A stretch of DNA of 64,000 nucleotides, from contig NZ_CP051884.1 in assembly GCF_012931845.1 (NCBI RefSeq), positions 3,224,001 to 3,288,000 on the forward strand, read 5' to 3'. A program made the translations under genes and the position numbers. How positions within the stretch are numbered: position 1 is the first letter of the stretch; each line of letters begins with the position of its first letter. Positions 28,831-37,793 of the stretch are shown piece after piece. Source of the stretch: Cellulomonas taurus (GTDB taxonomy: Bacteria; Actinomycetota; Actinomycetes; Actinomycetales; Cellulomonadaceae). The notes below the pieces were generated by a model. It did not search any database and was not told the origin of the DNA. It saw nothing but the letters and a program-made list of their open reading frames with translations.

Positions 28831-29440
28831 CTCGCGCATCCGGATCGTCGTGGTCGACGACGCCGACGTGATCGCGGCCGCCGTCACCACGCTGCTGTCC
28901 ACGGTGGACGCCTTCGACGTGGTGGGCACCGCCAGCCGCGGCGAGCAGGCACTGACCGTGATCGACGAGCTCCAGCCGGACCTGGCGGTGGTCGACGTGG
29001 ACATGCCGGAGATGGACGGCATCGAGCTCACCCGCCGGATCGTGGCCGCCCATCCCGGGTGCCGGGTGCTGCTGCTCACCTCGCTGGAAGGCAGTGGCTA
29101 CCTGCACCGCGCGCTGAACGCGGGTGCCAGCGGCTACGCGCTCAAGACCTCCACCGCCGACCGACTGTTCGACGCCATCCGCACGGTGGCGGCCGGGGGC
29201 GTGGTGGTCGACCCGGAGATGGCCACCGCCGCGCTCCGGTTGGGGCCCAGCCCGCTGACCCAACGCGAGGCCGATGTGCTGCGCCGGTACGGCACCGGTA
29301 TGCCCACCCCGAATGTCGCCGCCGAGCTGTGCCTGTCCAAGGGAACGGTGCGCAACTACCTGTCCAGCGCGATGACCAAACTCGATGCGGAGAACCGCAC
29401 CGAGGCCTACCTCACGGCCACCCGACACGGCTGGCTCTGA
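28817..29440 (+). CDS. NarL/LuxR-family response regulator (putative lanthipeptide regulator)
   Basis: A 207-aa regulator: receiver with acidic pocket 'VVVDDADV', phosphoacceptor Asp in 'LAVVDVDMPEMDGIEL', the conserved Lys in 'GYALKTSTADRLFDAI', and a C-terminal LuxR helix-turn-helix ('LTQREADVLRRYGTG', 'VAAELCLSKGTVRNYLSSAMTKLDAENRTEAY'). Only 16 bp separate its stop from lanKC, so the two are probably co-transcribed. It is the best candidate to bind the CATGACAnnTGTCATG sites before the precursor genes. Confidence 0.87.
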   Translation: MSTPDSRIRIVVVDDADVIAAAVTTLLSTVDAFDVVGTASRGEQALTVIDELQPDLAVVDVDMPEMDGIELTRRIVAAHPGCRVLLLTSLEGSGYLHRALNAGASGYALKTSTADRLFDAIRTVAAGGVVVDPEMATAALRLGPSPLTQREADVLRRYGTGMPTPNVAAELCLSKGTVRNYLSSAMTKLDAENRTEAYLTATRHGWL

Positions 29441-29456
29441 CCCTCCGGAGCCGACG

Positions 29457-31925
29457 GTGGACACCCGGTACTGGGCATTCCTCGGTGAGTCACCCTTCTT
29501 CGACCCGCCCGGCCCCGGGACCGACGACCTGTGCCCCGCCCCGGCCGACACCCCCGCCGGATGGACCGTCGACACCTCGGGGCCCTGGGTCCGCTACCGG
29601 TCGCCGCGACCGCTGCCCGGCGCGGGATGGAAGGTGCATGTCAGCGTCGTGCCCGACCGGGCCCGGGACGTCATCCCCCGGGTGGTGGCGATCTGCGTCG
29701 ACCTCGGACTCAGCGTCAAGACGCTGCGCAGCACCCACCTGGTCCAGCGGATGCAGAGCAAGTACGCCCCGGTGGCCCACTGCGCGAAGACGGTCACCGT
29801 CTACCCCCGGGACGCCCGGGACTGCGAGCTGCTGATCGACGCACTCGACGCGGCACTCCGGGACGAGCCCCGCGCGCTGGTCCCCGGCGAACTCCCGATT
29901 GCCGGATTGCCGGTCTCCGTCCGGTACGGCGCCTACGTCGAGACCTGGACCACCGGCGCGGACGGCCGACCGACGCCGGGGGTGCGCACCGGCACCGGCA
30001 TCCAGGCCGATCGCCGGGGCGGTGCCGGGTCTGGGTCCGGGTCCGGGTCCGGGTGCGACGCCGAACCGGAGGTGATCGCCCGGCACCGACGCCGCGCCGA
30101 GGCCGACGCCGGAGCTGGTCTGCCGCTCTCCGCGCCGGTGCTGGTGAGCCGGACGGGCTGCGGGGCGCTCTACCGGGCCGTCTGGCGCGACGGCAGCCGG
30201 GTGATCGTCAAGGAGGCTCGGCACCACAGCGGCTACGAGCCCGACGGTTCCACCGCCGTCACGCGGCTGCGGCACGAGCACCGGGTGCTGCGCCGACTGG
30301 CCGGGTCCGGCGTCGCCCCCGAGGTGGTGGAGTACCTGAGCCAGGGCGGCAGCGACTTCCTGGTGATGACCGACCTCGGTGACCGCTCCCTGCTGCAGGC
30401 GATCTCCAGCGATCATCCGCTGGGCGTCCCCGGTGCCGACCCGGCCGCCCTGCACCGGTACGCCCGGTGGTGCGACCGGGTGCTGGCCCGGATCACGGGG
30501 CTGGTCGAGCGGATGCACCGGCACGGCGTGGTGCATCGCGACCTGCACCCGGGGAACGTGGTGGTCGGGACGGACACGGTCGGACTGATCGACTTCGAGT
30601 CGGCGGCGATCGACGGGACCGCAGTCACCCACGACGTCCGCAATCCGGTCTTCGCCGCCGGGTCCGACCCGCAGGACCTCAGTCCGGAGGTCGACCGGAC
30701 AGCGATCACCCGGCTCGCCCTGCTGGCCCGGAACCCCGCCGCCGTGCTGCTGTCCCACCGGCCGGACCTCGCGTCGACCCTCGCCGATGAGGCAGCGCTG
30801 GCGCCGACCGCCGCACCCGCCCCGGAACCGGGTCCCGAGGCACCCGATCTCGACCCGCTGGTCGACGGCATCGTCGCCTCCGCGGCACCGGGACGCAGCG
30901 ACCGACTGTTCCCCGGTGACATCGCCCAGTTCGCCGCCCCCGGGGTCGGGGTCGGCCTGCTGCACGGGGCGTGCGGGGTCCTGCTCGCTCTGCGAGCGGT
31001 GGGCAGGCCGGAAATCCGCCCGGAATGGCGCTCGTGGCTGGCCGACCGGGTGGAGGAGGCGGGGGGCTGGCCTCGCGGACTGGCCGACGGTGCGGACGGG
31101 ATCGCGATGTCCCTCGCCCTCCTGGACGAACCGTCCTGGGCCGCCCGGGTCTGCGAGCGCGCGCTGGCGCACCCGGCCGCCACGACCGCGCCCTGGTGGG
31201 GAGCGGGGCGGGCCGGAATGGCGGTGGCGACGGCGGAACTGACCCGGTCCGGCATCCCGCAGGACCCGGCGGCGCTCGACGCACATCTGGCCGCGGTGCA
31301 GGCGGCGGTCGACGCCCCGGACACCCCCGCCGGACACCGGCCGGGGCTGATCGCCGGATGGTCGGGGGTCGCCCTGGCCCTGCTCCGGGTCGCCGAACTC
31401 AGCGGTCCGCGCCGCGCCGGCCGGTGCCGGGAGCTCGCGGTGGCCGCCGTGCGCCGCGAGGTCCCCGCGGTGGTCCCGGTCGGCGCCGGGATCCTGCTGC
31501 GCGACCGGGCCGGCCTCATGCCGCACCTGGGCATCGGCACCGCCGCCTTCGGCTGCGCGATCCACGCGCTCGGCGACGCGGCACCACCCGATCTGCGCCG
31601 CTGGTCCGCCGAGGCGGTGGAGACGTTGCGGGTGCCCCTGGTCCTGAGCGGCGGGCTGCTGCGCGGTCGGACCGGTATCGCGCTCGCCCTGCGCCGGATC
31701 GCCGGCCAGGACCCGATGGTCGGCGACCACCGGCGTCGCCTGGGCTGGCACGTCGTCCCCCGGCGACTCCCCGGCGGACCGGACCGCCCCGTGCACCTGA
31801 TGCTGGGCGAACACCTGCTGCGCTACTCGGCCGACCTGGGGACCGGTGCCGCCGGAGCGCTGCTGGCCCTGGCCGGCGAGCCCACCGATCCGCTGTCCAC
31901 GGTGCTGCGATTTCCCCGGCCATGA
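29457..31925 (+). CDS. Class III lanthipeptide synthetase LanKC
   Basis: An 822-aa three-domain enzyme. N-terminal phospho-Ser/Thr lyase region (about 55-150: 'WKVHVSVVPD', 'KTLRSTHLVQRMQSKYAPV', 'AKTVTVYPRD'). Ser/Thr kinase domain (about 215-440): ATP lysine near 252 in 'VIVKEARHH', catalytic loop HRDLHPGN at about 360-367, 'GLIDFESA'. C-terminal LanC-like cyclase (about 490-820) with no Cys-Cys-His zinc triad, as in class III. It phosphorylates and eliminates Ser/Thr, then forms lanthionine or labionin. A Gly-Ser linker near 190 comes from TCCGGG repeats. GTG start after GGAG. The 33-aa precursor follows 114 bp downstream. Confidence 0.88.
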   Translation: MDTRYWAFLGESPFFDPPGPGTDDLCPAPADTPAGWTVDTSGPWVRYRSPRPLPGAGWKVHVSVVPDRARDVIPRVVAICVDLGLSVKTLRSTHLVQRMQSKYAPVAHCAKTVTVYPRDARDCELLIDALDAALRDEPRALVPGELPIAGLPVSVRYGAYVETWTTGADGRPTPGVRTGTGIQADRRGGAGSGSGSGSGCDAEPEVIARHRRRAEADAGAGLPLSAPVLVSRTGCGALYRAVWRDGSRVIVKEARHHSGYEPDGSTAVTRLRHEHRVLRRLAGSGVAPEVVEYLSQGGSDFLVMTDLGDRSLLQAISSDHPLGVPGADPAALHRYARWCDRVLARITGLVERMHRHGVVHRDLHPGNVVVGTDTVGLIDFESAAIDGTAVTHDVRNPVFAAGSDPQDLSPEVDRTAITRLALLARNPAAVLLSHRPDLASTLADEAALAPTAAPAPEPGPEAPDLDPLVDGIVASAAPGRSDRLFPGDIAQFAAPGVGVGLLHGACGVLLALRAVGRPEIRPEWRSWLADRVEEAGGWPRGLADGADGIAMSLALLDEPSWAARVCERALAHPAATTAPWWGAGRAGMAVATAELTRSGIPQDPAALDAHLAAVQAAVDAPDTPAGHRPGLIAGWSGVALALLRVAELSGPRRAGRCRELAVAAVRREVPAVVPVGAGILLRDRAGLMPHLGIGTAAFGCAIHALGDAAPPDLRRWSAEAVETLRVPLVLSGGLLRGRTGIALALRRIAGQDPMVGDHRRRLGWHVVPRRLPGGPDRPVHLMLGEHLLRYSADLGTGAAGALLALAGEPTDPLSTVLRFPRP

Positions 31926-31936
31926 CATCTGTCATG
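31921..31936. promoter_or_regulatory. Lanthipeptide operator-like palindrome, site 1
   Basis: CATGACATCTGTCATG, perfect 7-bp arms around TC, 103 bp before the class III precursor; it begins at the lanKC stop. The same left arm recurs before the other two precursor operons. Confidence 0.6.
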
Positions 31937-31994
31937 TCCAGCTCGGTGCACCAGCCACTAGGAGGCGTTTTTCCGCAAGCCTAGGTTCGTGGTG

Positions 31995-32011
31995 GCGACG
32001 TCCCTCGTCGC
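31995..32011 (+). promoter_or_regulatory. Leader hairpin of the class III precursor
   Basis: GCGACG-TCCCT-CGTCGC, a perfect 6-bp stem 28 bp before the ATG; a plausible 5' mRNA stabiliser. A GGAGG site follows it. Confidence 0.4.
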
Positions 32012-32039
32012 AATCGGAACGCATCTTTCGGAGGACGCC

Positions 32040-32141
32040 ATGACCACCCTGACGCAGCTGCACGAGCTGGACATCCAGGACGACACCGACACCATCGCCA
32101 CCGCCGCGATCAGCTTCTTTTCGACCGTCATTTGTCTGTGA
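32040..32141 (+). CDS. Class III lanthipeptide precursor (LanA)
   Basis: A 33-aa peptide with a strong GGAGG site before the ATG. The acidic helical leader carries 'LHELDIQ' (residues 7-13), like the conserved LxLQ-type leader motif of class III precursors, then 'DDTDTIATAA'. The core 'ISFFSTVICL' contains exactly one S-x2-S-x3-C motif (Ser25, Ser28, Cys32), which class III enzymes convert to labionin or a lanthionine ring. The product would be a very small, hydrophobic single-ring peptide. The gene lies next after lanKC. No dedicated transporter or protease for it is visible. Confidence 0.82.
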   Translation: MTTLTQLHELDIQDDTDTIATAAISFFSTVICL

Positions 32142-32150
32142 TCGTCGCCC

Positions 32151-32166
32151 CATGACATTCGTCACG
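32151..32166. promoter_or_regulatory. Lanthipeptide operator-like palindrome, site 2
   Basis: CATGACA-TT-CGTCACG: left arm identical to site 1, right arm 5 of 7. It ends 130 bp before lanA1 and lies only 9 bp after the class III precursor stop. Confidence 0.55.
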
Positions 32167-32245
32167 CCCCGGGCCTGACAGTCGGCGCGAAACATCGTGA
32201 TGGCGCGCACTGCACCCGCCGGTCCCGCTCCGACAGTCTGATTCC

Positions 32246-32265
32246 GTTGTCGCCTCCAAGACAAC
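32246..32265 (+). promoter_or_regulatory. Leader hairpin of lanA1
   Basis: GTTGTC-N8-GACAAC, 31 bp before the lanA1 ATG, comparable in place to the leader inverted repeats of the other two precursor genes. Confidence 0.35.
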
Positions 32266-32296
32266 ATCCAACCGAGTCAGTCAAGGGGCCATTGCG

Positions 32297-32458
32297 ATGG
32301 ACAAGACAGTCAGCTGGATCGAAGAGATCGACGAGCAGTCGTTCGACGCGGATGCGTTCGGGGCATGTTCCACGAACACGTTCTCGCTGAGCGACTACTG
32401 GGGCAACAACGGGTGGCTCTGCACCATCACCCACGAATGCATGTCCTGGTGCAAGTAA
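32297..32458 (+). CDS. Two-component lanthipeptide alpha precursor (lacticin 3147 A1-like)
   Basis: A 53-aa precursor. The leader ends 'QSFDADAFGA', matching the LtnA1 leader end, with GA at residues 22-23 before the core. The 30-residue core begins CSTNTFSLSDYWGNNG, identical to lacticin 3147 A1 as I recall it, then differs at a few positions around the lipid II motif CTITHEC and ends 'MSWCK'. Four Cys allow the four-ring alpha topology. In lacticin 3147, A1 binds lipid II and recruits A2. Ser7 of the core, D-Ala in lacticin 3147, is conserved. LanM1 is the likely modifying enzyme and LanT the protease/exporter. Confidence 0.93.
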   Translation: MDKTVSWIEEIDEQSFDADAFGACSTNTFSLSDYWGNNGWLCTITHECMSWCK

Positions 32459-32492
32459 TTTCCGTTCCGACAACGACGACGAGGGGAATGAC

Positions 32493-32666
32493 ATGAACGC
32501 GAACGACGAGGGCTTGGAGCTCGGCCGCTACACCGACGACGAGCTGCTGGAGATCGCCGACGGGGACACCGCCGGCGCCGGCACCCCGACGGTGGTGCTG
32601 TCCATTGTCTCGGCATGGATCTCGAACAACACCTGTCCGTCGAGCGCCTGCACGAGGGCGTGCTGA
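32493..32666 (+). CDS. Two-component lanthipeptide beta precursor (lacticin 3147 A2-like)
   Basis: A 57-aa precursor 34 bp after lanA1. The leader 'LELGRYTDDELLEIADGD' parallels the LtnA2 leader and ends in GAG. The core of about 27 residues starts 'TPTVVLSIVSAWISNNTCP' and ends 'SSACTRAC', the conserved beta-peptide C-terminus (CTRAC) forming the last rings. Three Cys allow three rings. In lacticin 3147 the beta peptide forms the pore. Two core serines lie where A2 carries D-Ala. LanM2 is its likely enzyme. Confidence 0.93.
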   Translation: MNANDEGLELGRYTDDELLEIADGDTAGAGTPTVVLSIVSAWISNNTCPSSACTRAC

Positions 32667-32681
32667 CTCACGGCAGATGTC

Positions 32682-32719
32682 GGGTGCCCGGCCGGCCGGT
32701 CTCGGCCGGTCGGGCGCCC
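32682..32719 (+). promoter_or_regulatory. Hairpin between lanA2 and lanM1 (attenuator-like)
   Basis: 16-bp arms (32682-32697 and 32704-32719) with two G-U pairs and a 6-nt loop, 15 bp after the beta precursor stop, without a T-run. It would give partial termination and protect the short precursor mRNA, making precursors exceed enzymes. Confidence 0.65.
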
Positions 32720-32754
32720 GTCCCCACCCGTTCACTCCCCGGAGGTCCCGCGCG

Positions 32755-35655
32755 ATGCGCACCGCCAGCACGCTGTATCCCGAGCTCCTCCCGGCCGAGG
32801 TGACGGAGATCATCGATCCGATCGGGCAGATCGGCTCCATCCCGGAGCACGCTCGGGCGCTGTGTGCCCGATCGGTCGCCCCGGCCACCGCCTTCGGGCC
32901 GCAGGCCGAGCACCACACCTTCGAGACGGTCGCGCACGCGGTGGCCGACACCGTCTTCGCCACCGAGTGGGAGCCGCTGCTCGCCCCCACCCTGGCGGAC
33001 GCCGACTCCTTCACCGCCGAGCTGCGCCGCGCGCTGGCCACCGACTTCACCGCGATGGCGATCCGGCCGCTCGCCGACGCCATGCCCGAGGACGCGGACG
33101 ATCCCGAACGCGCCTACGTGTCGTTCTGCCAGGACCTGCTCAGCGACGGGCTCGCCCGCTTCGCCGCCGGTCACCCCGCCCTGGCGCAGCGGGTGGTGCT
33201 GCGGATGACGAACCGGGTCCGCGCCGTGGCGGAGATGCTGCGCCGCCTGGCCGCCGACCGGGTCGACATCGCCGCCGCCTACGGCATCGGGACGACCAGC
33301 CGGATCGCCGCCGCGGAGTTCTCCGGCGACCTGCACAATCACGGCCGCTCGGTCTCCGTCCTGGTGTTCGAGGACGGCACGCACCTGGTCTACAAGCCGC
33401 GGCCGGTGGACTGCGAGAGCGCCTACGCCGACTTCTGCGCCCGCGCCACCGCCATCGTCGACCGCCCGCTGGGTGCCGCTCGGGCGCTGCGCCGCGACGG
33501 CTACGGCTATGTGGAGTTCCTGACCGCCGACCCGAGCCACGACGACCTGGGCGCCGTCGGCACGCTGGCGGCGGTGATGTACGCCCTGAACGCCCGGGAC
33601 ATGCACTTCACCAACATCCTGCCCACCGCGCGGGGGCCGGTGCCGATCGACCTGGAGACGCTGCTGCACCCGCGGCGGCACCGGCAGACGGCGGTGCCGG
33701 AGAGCATCGACAACGGGTACCGCCGTCTGGAGACCTCGGTCTACGGCACCGGTGTCCTCCCGCTGGTGATGACCTCCCGCCACCGACAGGGCAGCGTCGA
33801 CGTCGGGTACGTCGGCGGTGGTGAGATCCGCGGGGGCGGTCCGTTCCGCGGATTCCAGGTCGAGCACCCGTTCAGCACCCGACTGCGGGTGAGCTGGCGA
33901 CCGGATGCCGCCGTCGCCCCGGCCGCACCGGTGGCCCCGGACCACGCCGCCGCGGATCGGGTGCGGTCGGACTGCGAGCGCTTCATCGACGGCTTCACCC
34001 ACACCTACCAGCGGCTGATGGCCCGGCGCGCGGAGTTCGCCGCCCTGGTCTCCGACGCGTTCGGCGACTGCGAGCTGCGGTACCTGCACAACGCCACGGT
34101 GGTCTACGAGCAGTGCCTGCGACTGGTCACCTCCACCGAGCCCAGCACCGCGCCGGACCTCACCGCCGGACTGCTCAAGCGGATCGGCATCGCGAGCCGA
34201 CACTCCGACCCGCGCCTGGTGACCTCCGAATGCGAGCAGATGTGGGCCGCCGACGTGCCCTCCTTCCTGATCGCGGCACGCTCCCGGCGGATCACCGAGC
34301 CGAGCGCCGAGCGCCGCGAGGTCGCCCTGATCCCGCAGAGCCCGCTGGACGAGACGCTCGCCACGATCGCGGCGCTGTCCCCCGGCGATCTGGCCGACCA
34401 GGTCCGGTTGATCCGCACCGCCTTCTACGCCAAGCTCGCCGACCCGCACCCGATGACCGACTACGACCGGCTGGCCCCCGCTCGGCGCAGCGACGCCGGG
34501 GAGCTGCGCGACCTCGGCCACCGGGTGGGCGCACACCTGGTGGCCGGCATGGTCGCCGACCGCTTCGACCATCTGCCCCGCACCTGGATCGGCCCCGTGG
34601 CCAGCGCCGACGCGGCGCGGCCCAGCCCGCCCGGGGTGCTGGGCTACGACCTCTACACCGGCCGCACCGGTGCGGCCCTGGCGCTGGCCGCCCTGGGCAC
34701 CGCGCTGGAGGACGACGGGCTGATCGAGGCGTCGCTGAGCGTGTTCCAGCCCTCGGTCGACATCATCGCGCACGGCAGTTACGACCTGCGCAGCGTCGCC
34801 GAATCAGGTGCGGGCGCCTACAGCGGCTTCGCCGGGACGCTCTGGTCGATCGCCGCCGCGGGCCGGATCCTGGGCCGCCCCGAGTACCTCGTTGTCGCCC
34901 GGGCCGGTCTCCGGCTGGTCCGGCCCGCCGCCCCGCAACCGACGCCGGACTGGTGCGACGTGATCACCGGTGCCGCCGGGACAGCGGTGGTCGGACTCGC
35001 CCTCGCCGAGGGGGCCGGAGCGGCAGGCGCGACCGCCGTCTGCCGAGCTGCCCTGGAGGCCGACCTGGTACACCGGCTGCCGTCCAGCGGGCTGGCGCAC
35101 GGTGTCGCAGGTCTGCTCTGGCTGGCCGCCCGCACCCACCGGCACGGGGCCGATCCGGCCGCCGCGTCCCTGGCGGAGCAGGCGGACCGCGAACTGCGCA
35201 CCGCCTTCGCCACCGGTGCGGGCGGGATCAGCACCTCCCGGGAGACCGAGCAGCTCTCGGACAGCTGGTGCAACGGGATCGCCGGGCAGCTGGTCGCCAC
35301 CGCGAGCGCCGTCGAGGCCGGGCTGGTGGACCCGGAGCGGCTGCGCGAGCTGGTCGCCCGGATCCCGCACGGTCAGGTGGCCACGGCGCTGACCCTCTGC
35401 CACGGCACCCTGGGGCTGCACGAGGTGGCCCGGATGCTGCCGACCTGGACCGGCGCCGCCCCGCTGGTCGACGTGCTGACCGGGTACCTCGGCGCCGACC
35501 GCCTCCGCGGTGGGTTGGAGGAGGTCCACAGTCGCCAGGCCCTCGGCCCGAGCCTGATGGTCGGCCAGGGCGGTCTCGCCTGGCACCTGGCCACCCGGCT
35601 GCGCCCCGACCTGCCGTCCCCGCTGACCCTGACCGGGATCGGGGTGTCGGCATGA
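32755..35655 (+). CDS. Class II lanthipeptide synthetase LanM1
   Basis: A 966-aa bifunctional enzyme. Dehydratase domain (about 100-560) with 'HLVYKPRPVD', the catalytic 'ARDMHFTNIL' and 'VPIDLETLLHP', which phosphorylate and eliminate Ser/Thr through a kinase-like fold. LanC-type cyclase domain (about 630-960) with zinc ligands Cys839 (DSWCNG), Cys882 and His883 (LCHG). First enzyme after the precursors, at the place of LtnM1, which acts on the alpha peptide; that assignment is inference. ATG at 32755 after GGAGG. Confidence 0.93.
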   Translation: MRTASTLYPELLPAEVTEIIDPIGQIGSIPEHARALCARSVAPATAFGPQAEHHTFETVAHAVADTVFATEWEPLLAPTLADADSFTAELRRALATDFTAMAIRPLADAMPEDADDPERAYVSFCQDLLSDGLARFAAGHPALAQRVVLRMTNRVRAVAEMLRRLAADRVDIAAAYGIGTTSRIAAAEFSGDLHNHGRSVSVLVFEDGTHLVYKPRPVDCESAYADFCARATAIVDRPLGAARALRRDGYGYVEFLTADPSHDDLGAVGTLAAVMYALNARDMHFTNILPTARGPVPIDLETLLHPRRHRQTAVPESIDNGYRRLETSVYGTGVLPLVMTSRHRQGSVDVGYVGGGEIRGGGPFRGFQVEHPFSTRLRVSWRPDAAVAPAAPVAPDHAAADRVRSDCERFIDGFTHTYQRLMARRAEFAALVSDAFGDCELRYLHNATVVYEQCLRLVTSTEPSTAPDLTAGLLKRIGIASRHSDPRLVTSECEQMWAADVPSFLIAARSRRITEPSAERREVALIPQSPLDETLATIAALSPGDLADQVRLIRTAFYAKLADPHPMTDYDRLAPARRSDAGELRDLGHRVGAHLVAGMVADRFDHLPRTWIGPVASADAARPSPPGVLGYDLYTGRTGAALALAALGTALEDDGLIEASLSVFQPSVDIIAHGSYDLRSVAESGAGAYSGFAGTLWSIAAAGRILGRPEYLVVARAGLRLVRPAAPQPTPDWCDVITGAAGTAVVGLALAEGAGAAGATAVCRAALEADLVHRLPSSGLAHGVAGLLWLAARTHRHGADPAAASLAEQADRELRTAFATGAGGISTSRETEQLSDSWCNGIAGQLVATASAVEAGLVDPERLRELVARIPHGQVATALTLCHGTLGLHEVARMLPTWTGAAPLVDVLTGYLGADRLRGGLEEVHSRQALGPSLMVGQGGLAWHLATRLRPDLPSPLTLTGIGVSA

Positions 35656-37793
35656 GACACGTCCCGACCACCCTGCAGGTGGCGCAGACCGAATGCGGTC
35701 TGTGCGTCGCCCGATCGGTCCTCGCCTTCCACGGCCACGACGTGCCGACCACCGCCCTGCGCCAGATCCTGGAGCCCGGCCGTGACGGCCTGAGCCTGCG
35801 GCAGATCGACGCCCTGCTCCGCGAACACCACATGACCACCCGCATGCTGCGGGTGAAGGCCCTGGAGGGTCTGAAGCTGGTGGACGCCCCGTTCATCGCG
35901 CACTGGAAGGGCTACCACTTCGTGGTGGTGGAGCGGCTGTCGGAACGCAGCGCCGTGATCATGGATCCGATGCTGGGCCGCCGGGAGATCAGCCGCGCCG
36001 AGTTCGTCGAGGACTTCTCCGGGCTCATCCTCACCGCGGAGCCGGATCCGGAGTTCGTGCGCGTCCGGCGACCGGCCTTCGCCGCCTGGCGCGGCAAGCC
36101 GATCTGGCCGCGCGGGATCGGTGGACAGTACGCCGGGCTGGTGGCGCTGAGCCTGGCGGTGTTCGGCTTCACGCTCGCGGTGCCGATCCTCACCCAGCAC
36201 CTGGTCGATCTGGTCAGCTCCGGTGACATCGGGCTCGGCCGGTCGCTGGCCGCGATCACCGGCCTGGCGGTGGCCTATGCCGCGGTGCTGATCCTGCGCA
36301 TCCGGGTGATGACCTCCGTGGTCCGAGCGGTGAGCTGGCAGCTGTTGACCGGGGCCTTCGCCCGGCTGATCCGGCTGCCGCTGAAGTACTTCATGAGCCG
36401 CCCGCCCGGTGAGCTGATGTACCGGATCAACTCGCTGAACCAGGTGCAGGAGCTGATCGCGACCCGCATCGTGCAGGGCCTGATGGACATGCTCAGCGTG
36501 CTGGTGCTGACCGGGTACGTGTTCTGGACCTCCACCCTGCTCGGCGGCACCGTGGTCGCGCTGACCCTGGTGATCGTCGGCCTGCTGCTGATCGCCCAGC
36601 GGGTGGTCAAGTCCGCCACCGACCAGGAGGTCCACGACTCCGGTCGGGCGCAGAGCATCCAGATGGACGCGGTGGTGTCGATCACCAGCCTGCGGATCGG
36701 CGGCTACGCGGACAGCTACCTCGATGACTGGCGGGGCGCCTACCGCTCGGCCCTGAACGCGATGATGCGCCGGGTGCGGATCCAGCAGGGCTGGCTCGGC
36801 TCGACCGTCACCGCGGTGCAGACCCTGGCACCGGTCGCCATCCTGATCGCCAGCCTGTCCTGGGTGGCCACCGGCACCATCACCCTGGGCCAGGCGGTCG
36901 CCGTCCAGGGAGTGTCCGCGCTGCTGTTCGGCCTGAGCACCTCGGTGTTCCAGAGCTGGACCGACGGCATCGTCGCCTCGCAGTACCTGGAGCGGGCCGA
37001 CGACATCTACAGCTATCCGACCGAACCGCTCGGCGGATCGCGCACCACCGTCACCGAGCACTCGATCGACCTGCGGAACGTCTCCTTCCGGTATGCCGAC
37101 TACGGCGCACCGGTGCTCAGCGACATCACGATGAGCATCCCGGCCGGGGCGGTGGTGGCGCTGGTCGGCGAGTCCGGCAGCGGCAAGACCACCCTCGGCA
37201 AGGTGCTGGCCAGCCTCTACCCGGCCAGCACCGGTGAGGTGCGCTTCGGCGGACGATCGATCCAGGACTACCGGCTGGAGAGCCTGCGCGCGGAGATCGG
37301 GTACATCCCGCAGGAGGGATACCTGCACAACCGCACGCTGCTGGAGAACCTCACCCTGGGCACCGCGGCCGACGAGGACCAGGCGCTCGCGCTGTGCCGC
37401 ACCCTGCCCTTCCTGGACTTCATCGACGCGATGCCGATGGGTTATCACACGGTCGTCTCGGAGATGGGCGCGAACTTCTCCGGCGGACAGCGGCAGCGGA
37501 TCGCGATCGCCAAGGCCCTGATCCGCTCGCCGCGGATCCTGGTGATGGACGAGGCGACCTCGGCTCTGGACAACGCCAACCAGCGCCTGGTGCACGACTG
37601 CATCGCGGCCCTGGACTGCACCCAGGTGATCATCGCCCACCGGCTGTCCACCGTGCTGGCAGCCGACCAGATCTACGTGATGAGCGGCGGCCGGATCGAG
37701 CAGGTCGGCACCCATGCCGAACTGGTCGGCGCCGAAGGCGCCTACGCCCGGCTGTTCGCGACGCCCGAGGGTGAGGGGGTGGCCCGTGGATAA
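35652..37793 (+). CDS. LanT: peptidase-containing ABC exporter
   Basis: A 713-aa fused protein. N-terminal C39 peptidase (1-135) with catalytic Cys15 in 'QTECGLC', 'HWKGYHFVVVERL' (His) and 'IMDPMLGRR' (Asp). Six-helix exporter domain (about 155-440) and C-terminal ATPase: 'GESGSGKTT', 'FSGGQRQRIAIAKAL', 'LVMDEATSALD', 'IIAHRLST'. It cuts leaders after GG/GA/AG-type sites and exports the modified peptides. Start overlaps the lanM1 stop (ATGA), as expected for a tightly coupled operon. Confidence 0.93.
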   Translation: MRHVPTTLQVAQTECGLCVARSVLAFHGHDVPTTALRQILEPGRDGLSLRQIDALLREHHMTTRMLRVKALEGLKLVDAPFIAHWKGYHFVVVERLSERSAVIMDPMLGRREISRAEFVEDFSGLILTAEPDPEFVRVRRPAFAAWRGKPIWPRGIGGQYAGLVALSLAVFGFTLAVPILTQHLVDLVSSGDIGLGRSLAAITGLAVAYAAVLILRIRVMTSVVRAVSWQLLTGAFARLIRLPLKYFMSRPPGELMYRINSLNQVQELIATRIVQGLMDMLSVLVLTGYVFWTSTLLGGTVVALTLVIVGLLLIAQRVVKSATDQEVHDSGRAQSIQMDAVVSITSLRIGGYADSYLDDWRGAYRSALNAMMRRVRIQQGWLGSTVTAVQTLAPVAILIASLSWVATGTITLGQAVAVQGVSALLFGLSTSVFQSWTDGIVASQYLERADDIYSYPTEPLGGSRTTVTEHSIDLRNVSFRYADYGAPVLSDITMSIPAGAVVALVGESGSGKTTLGKVLASLYPASTGEVRFGGRSIQDYRLESLRAEIGYIPQEGYLHNRTLLENLTLGTAADEDQALALCRTLPFLDFIDAMPMGYHTVVSEMGANFSGGQRQRIAIAKALIRSPRILVMDEATSALDNANQRLVHDCIAALDCTQVIIAHRLSTVLAADQIYVMSGGRIEQVGTHAELVGAEGAYARLFATPEGEGVARG

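Noticed and set aside
29457..31925. Assignment of the three-domain synthetase to class IV (LanL)
   Set aside because: The C-terminal cyclase domain lacks the Cys-Cys-His zinc ligands that LanL keeps, and the adjoining precursor has a labionin-type S-x2-S-x3-C motif, so class III fits better.
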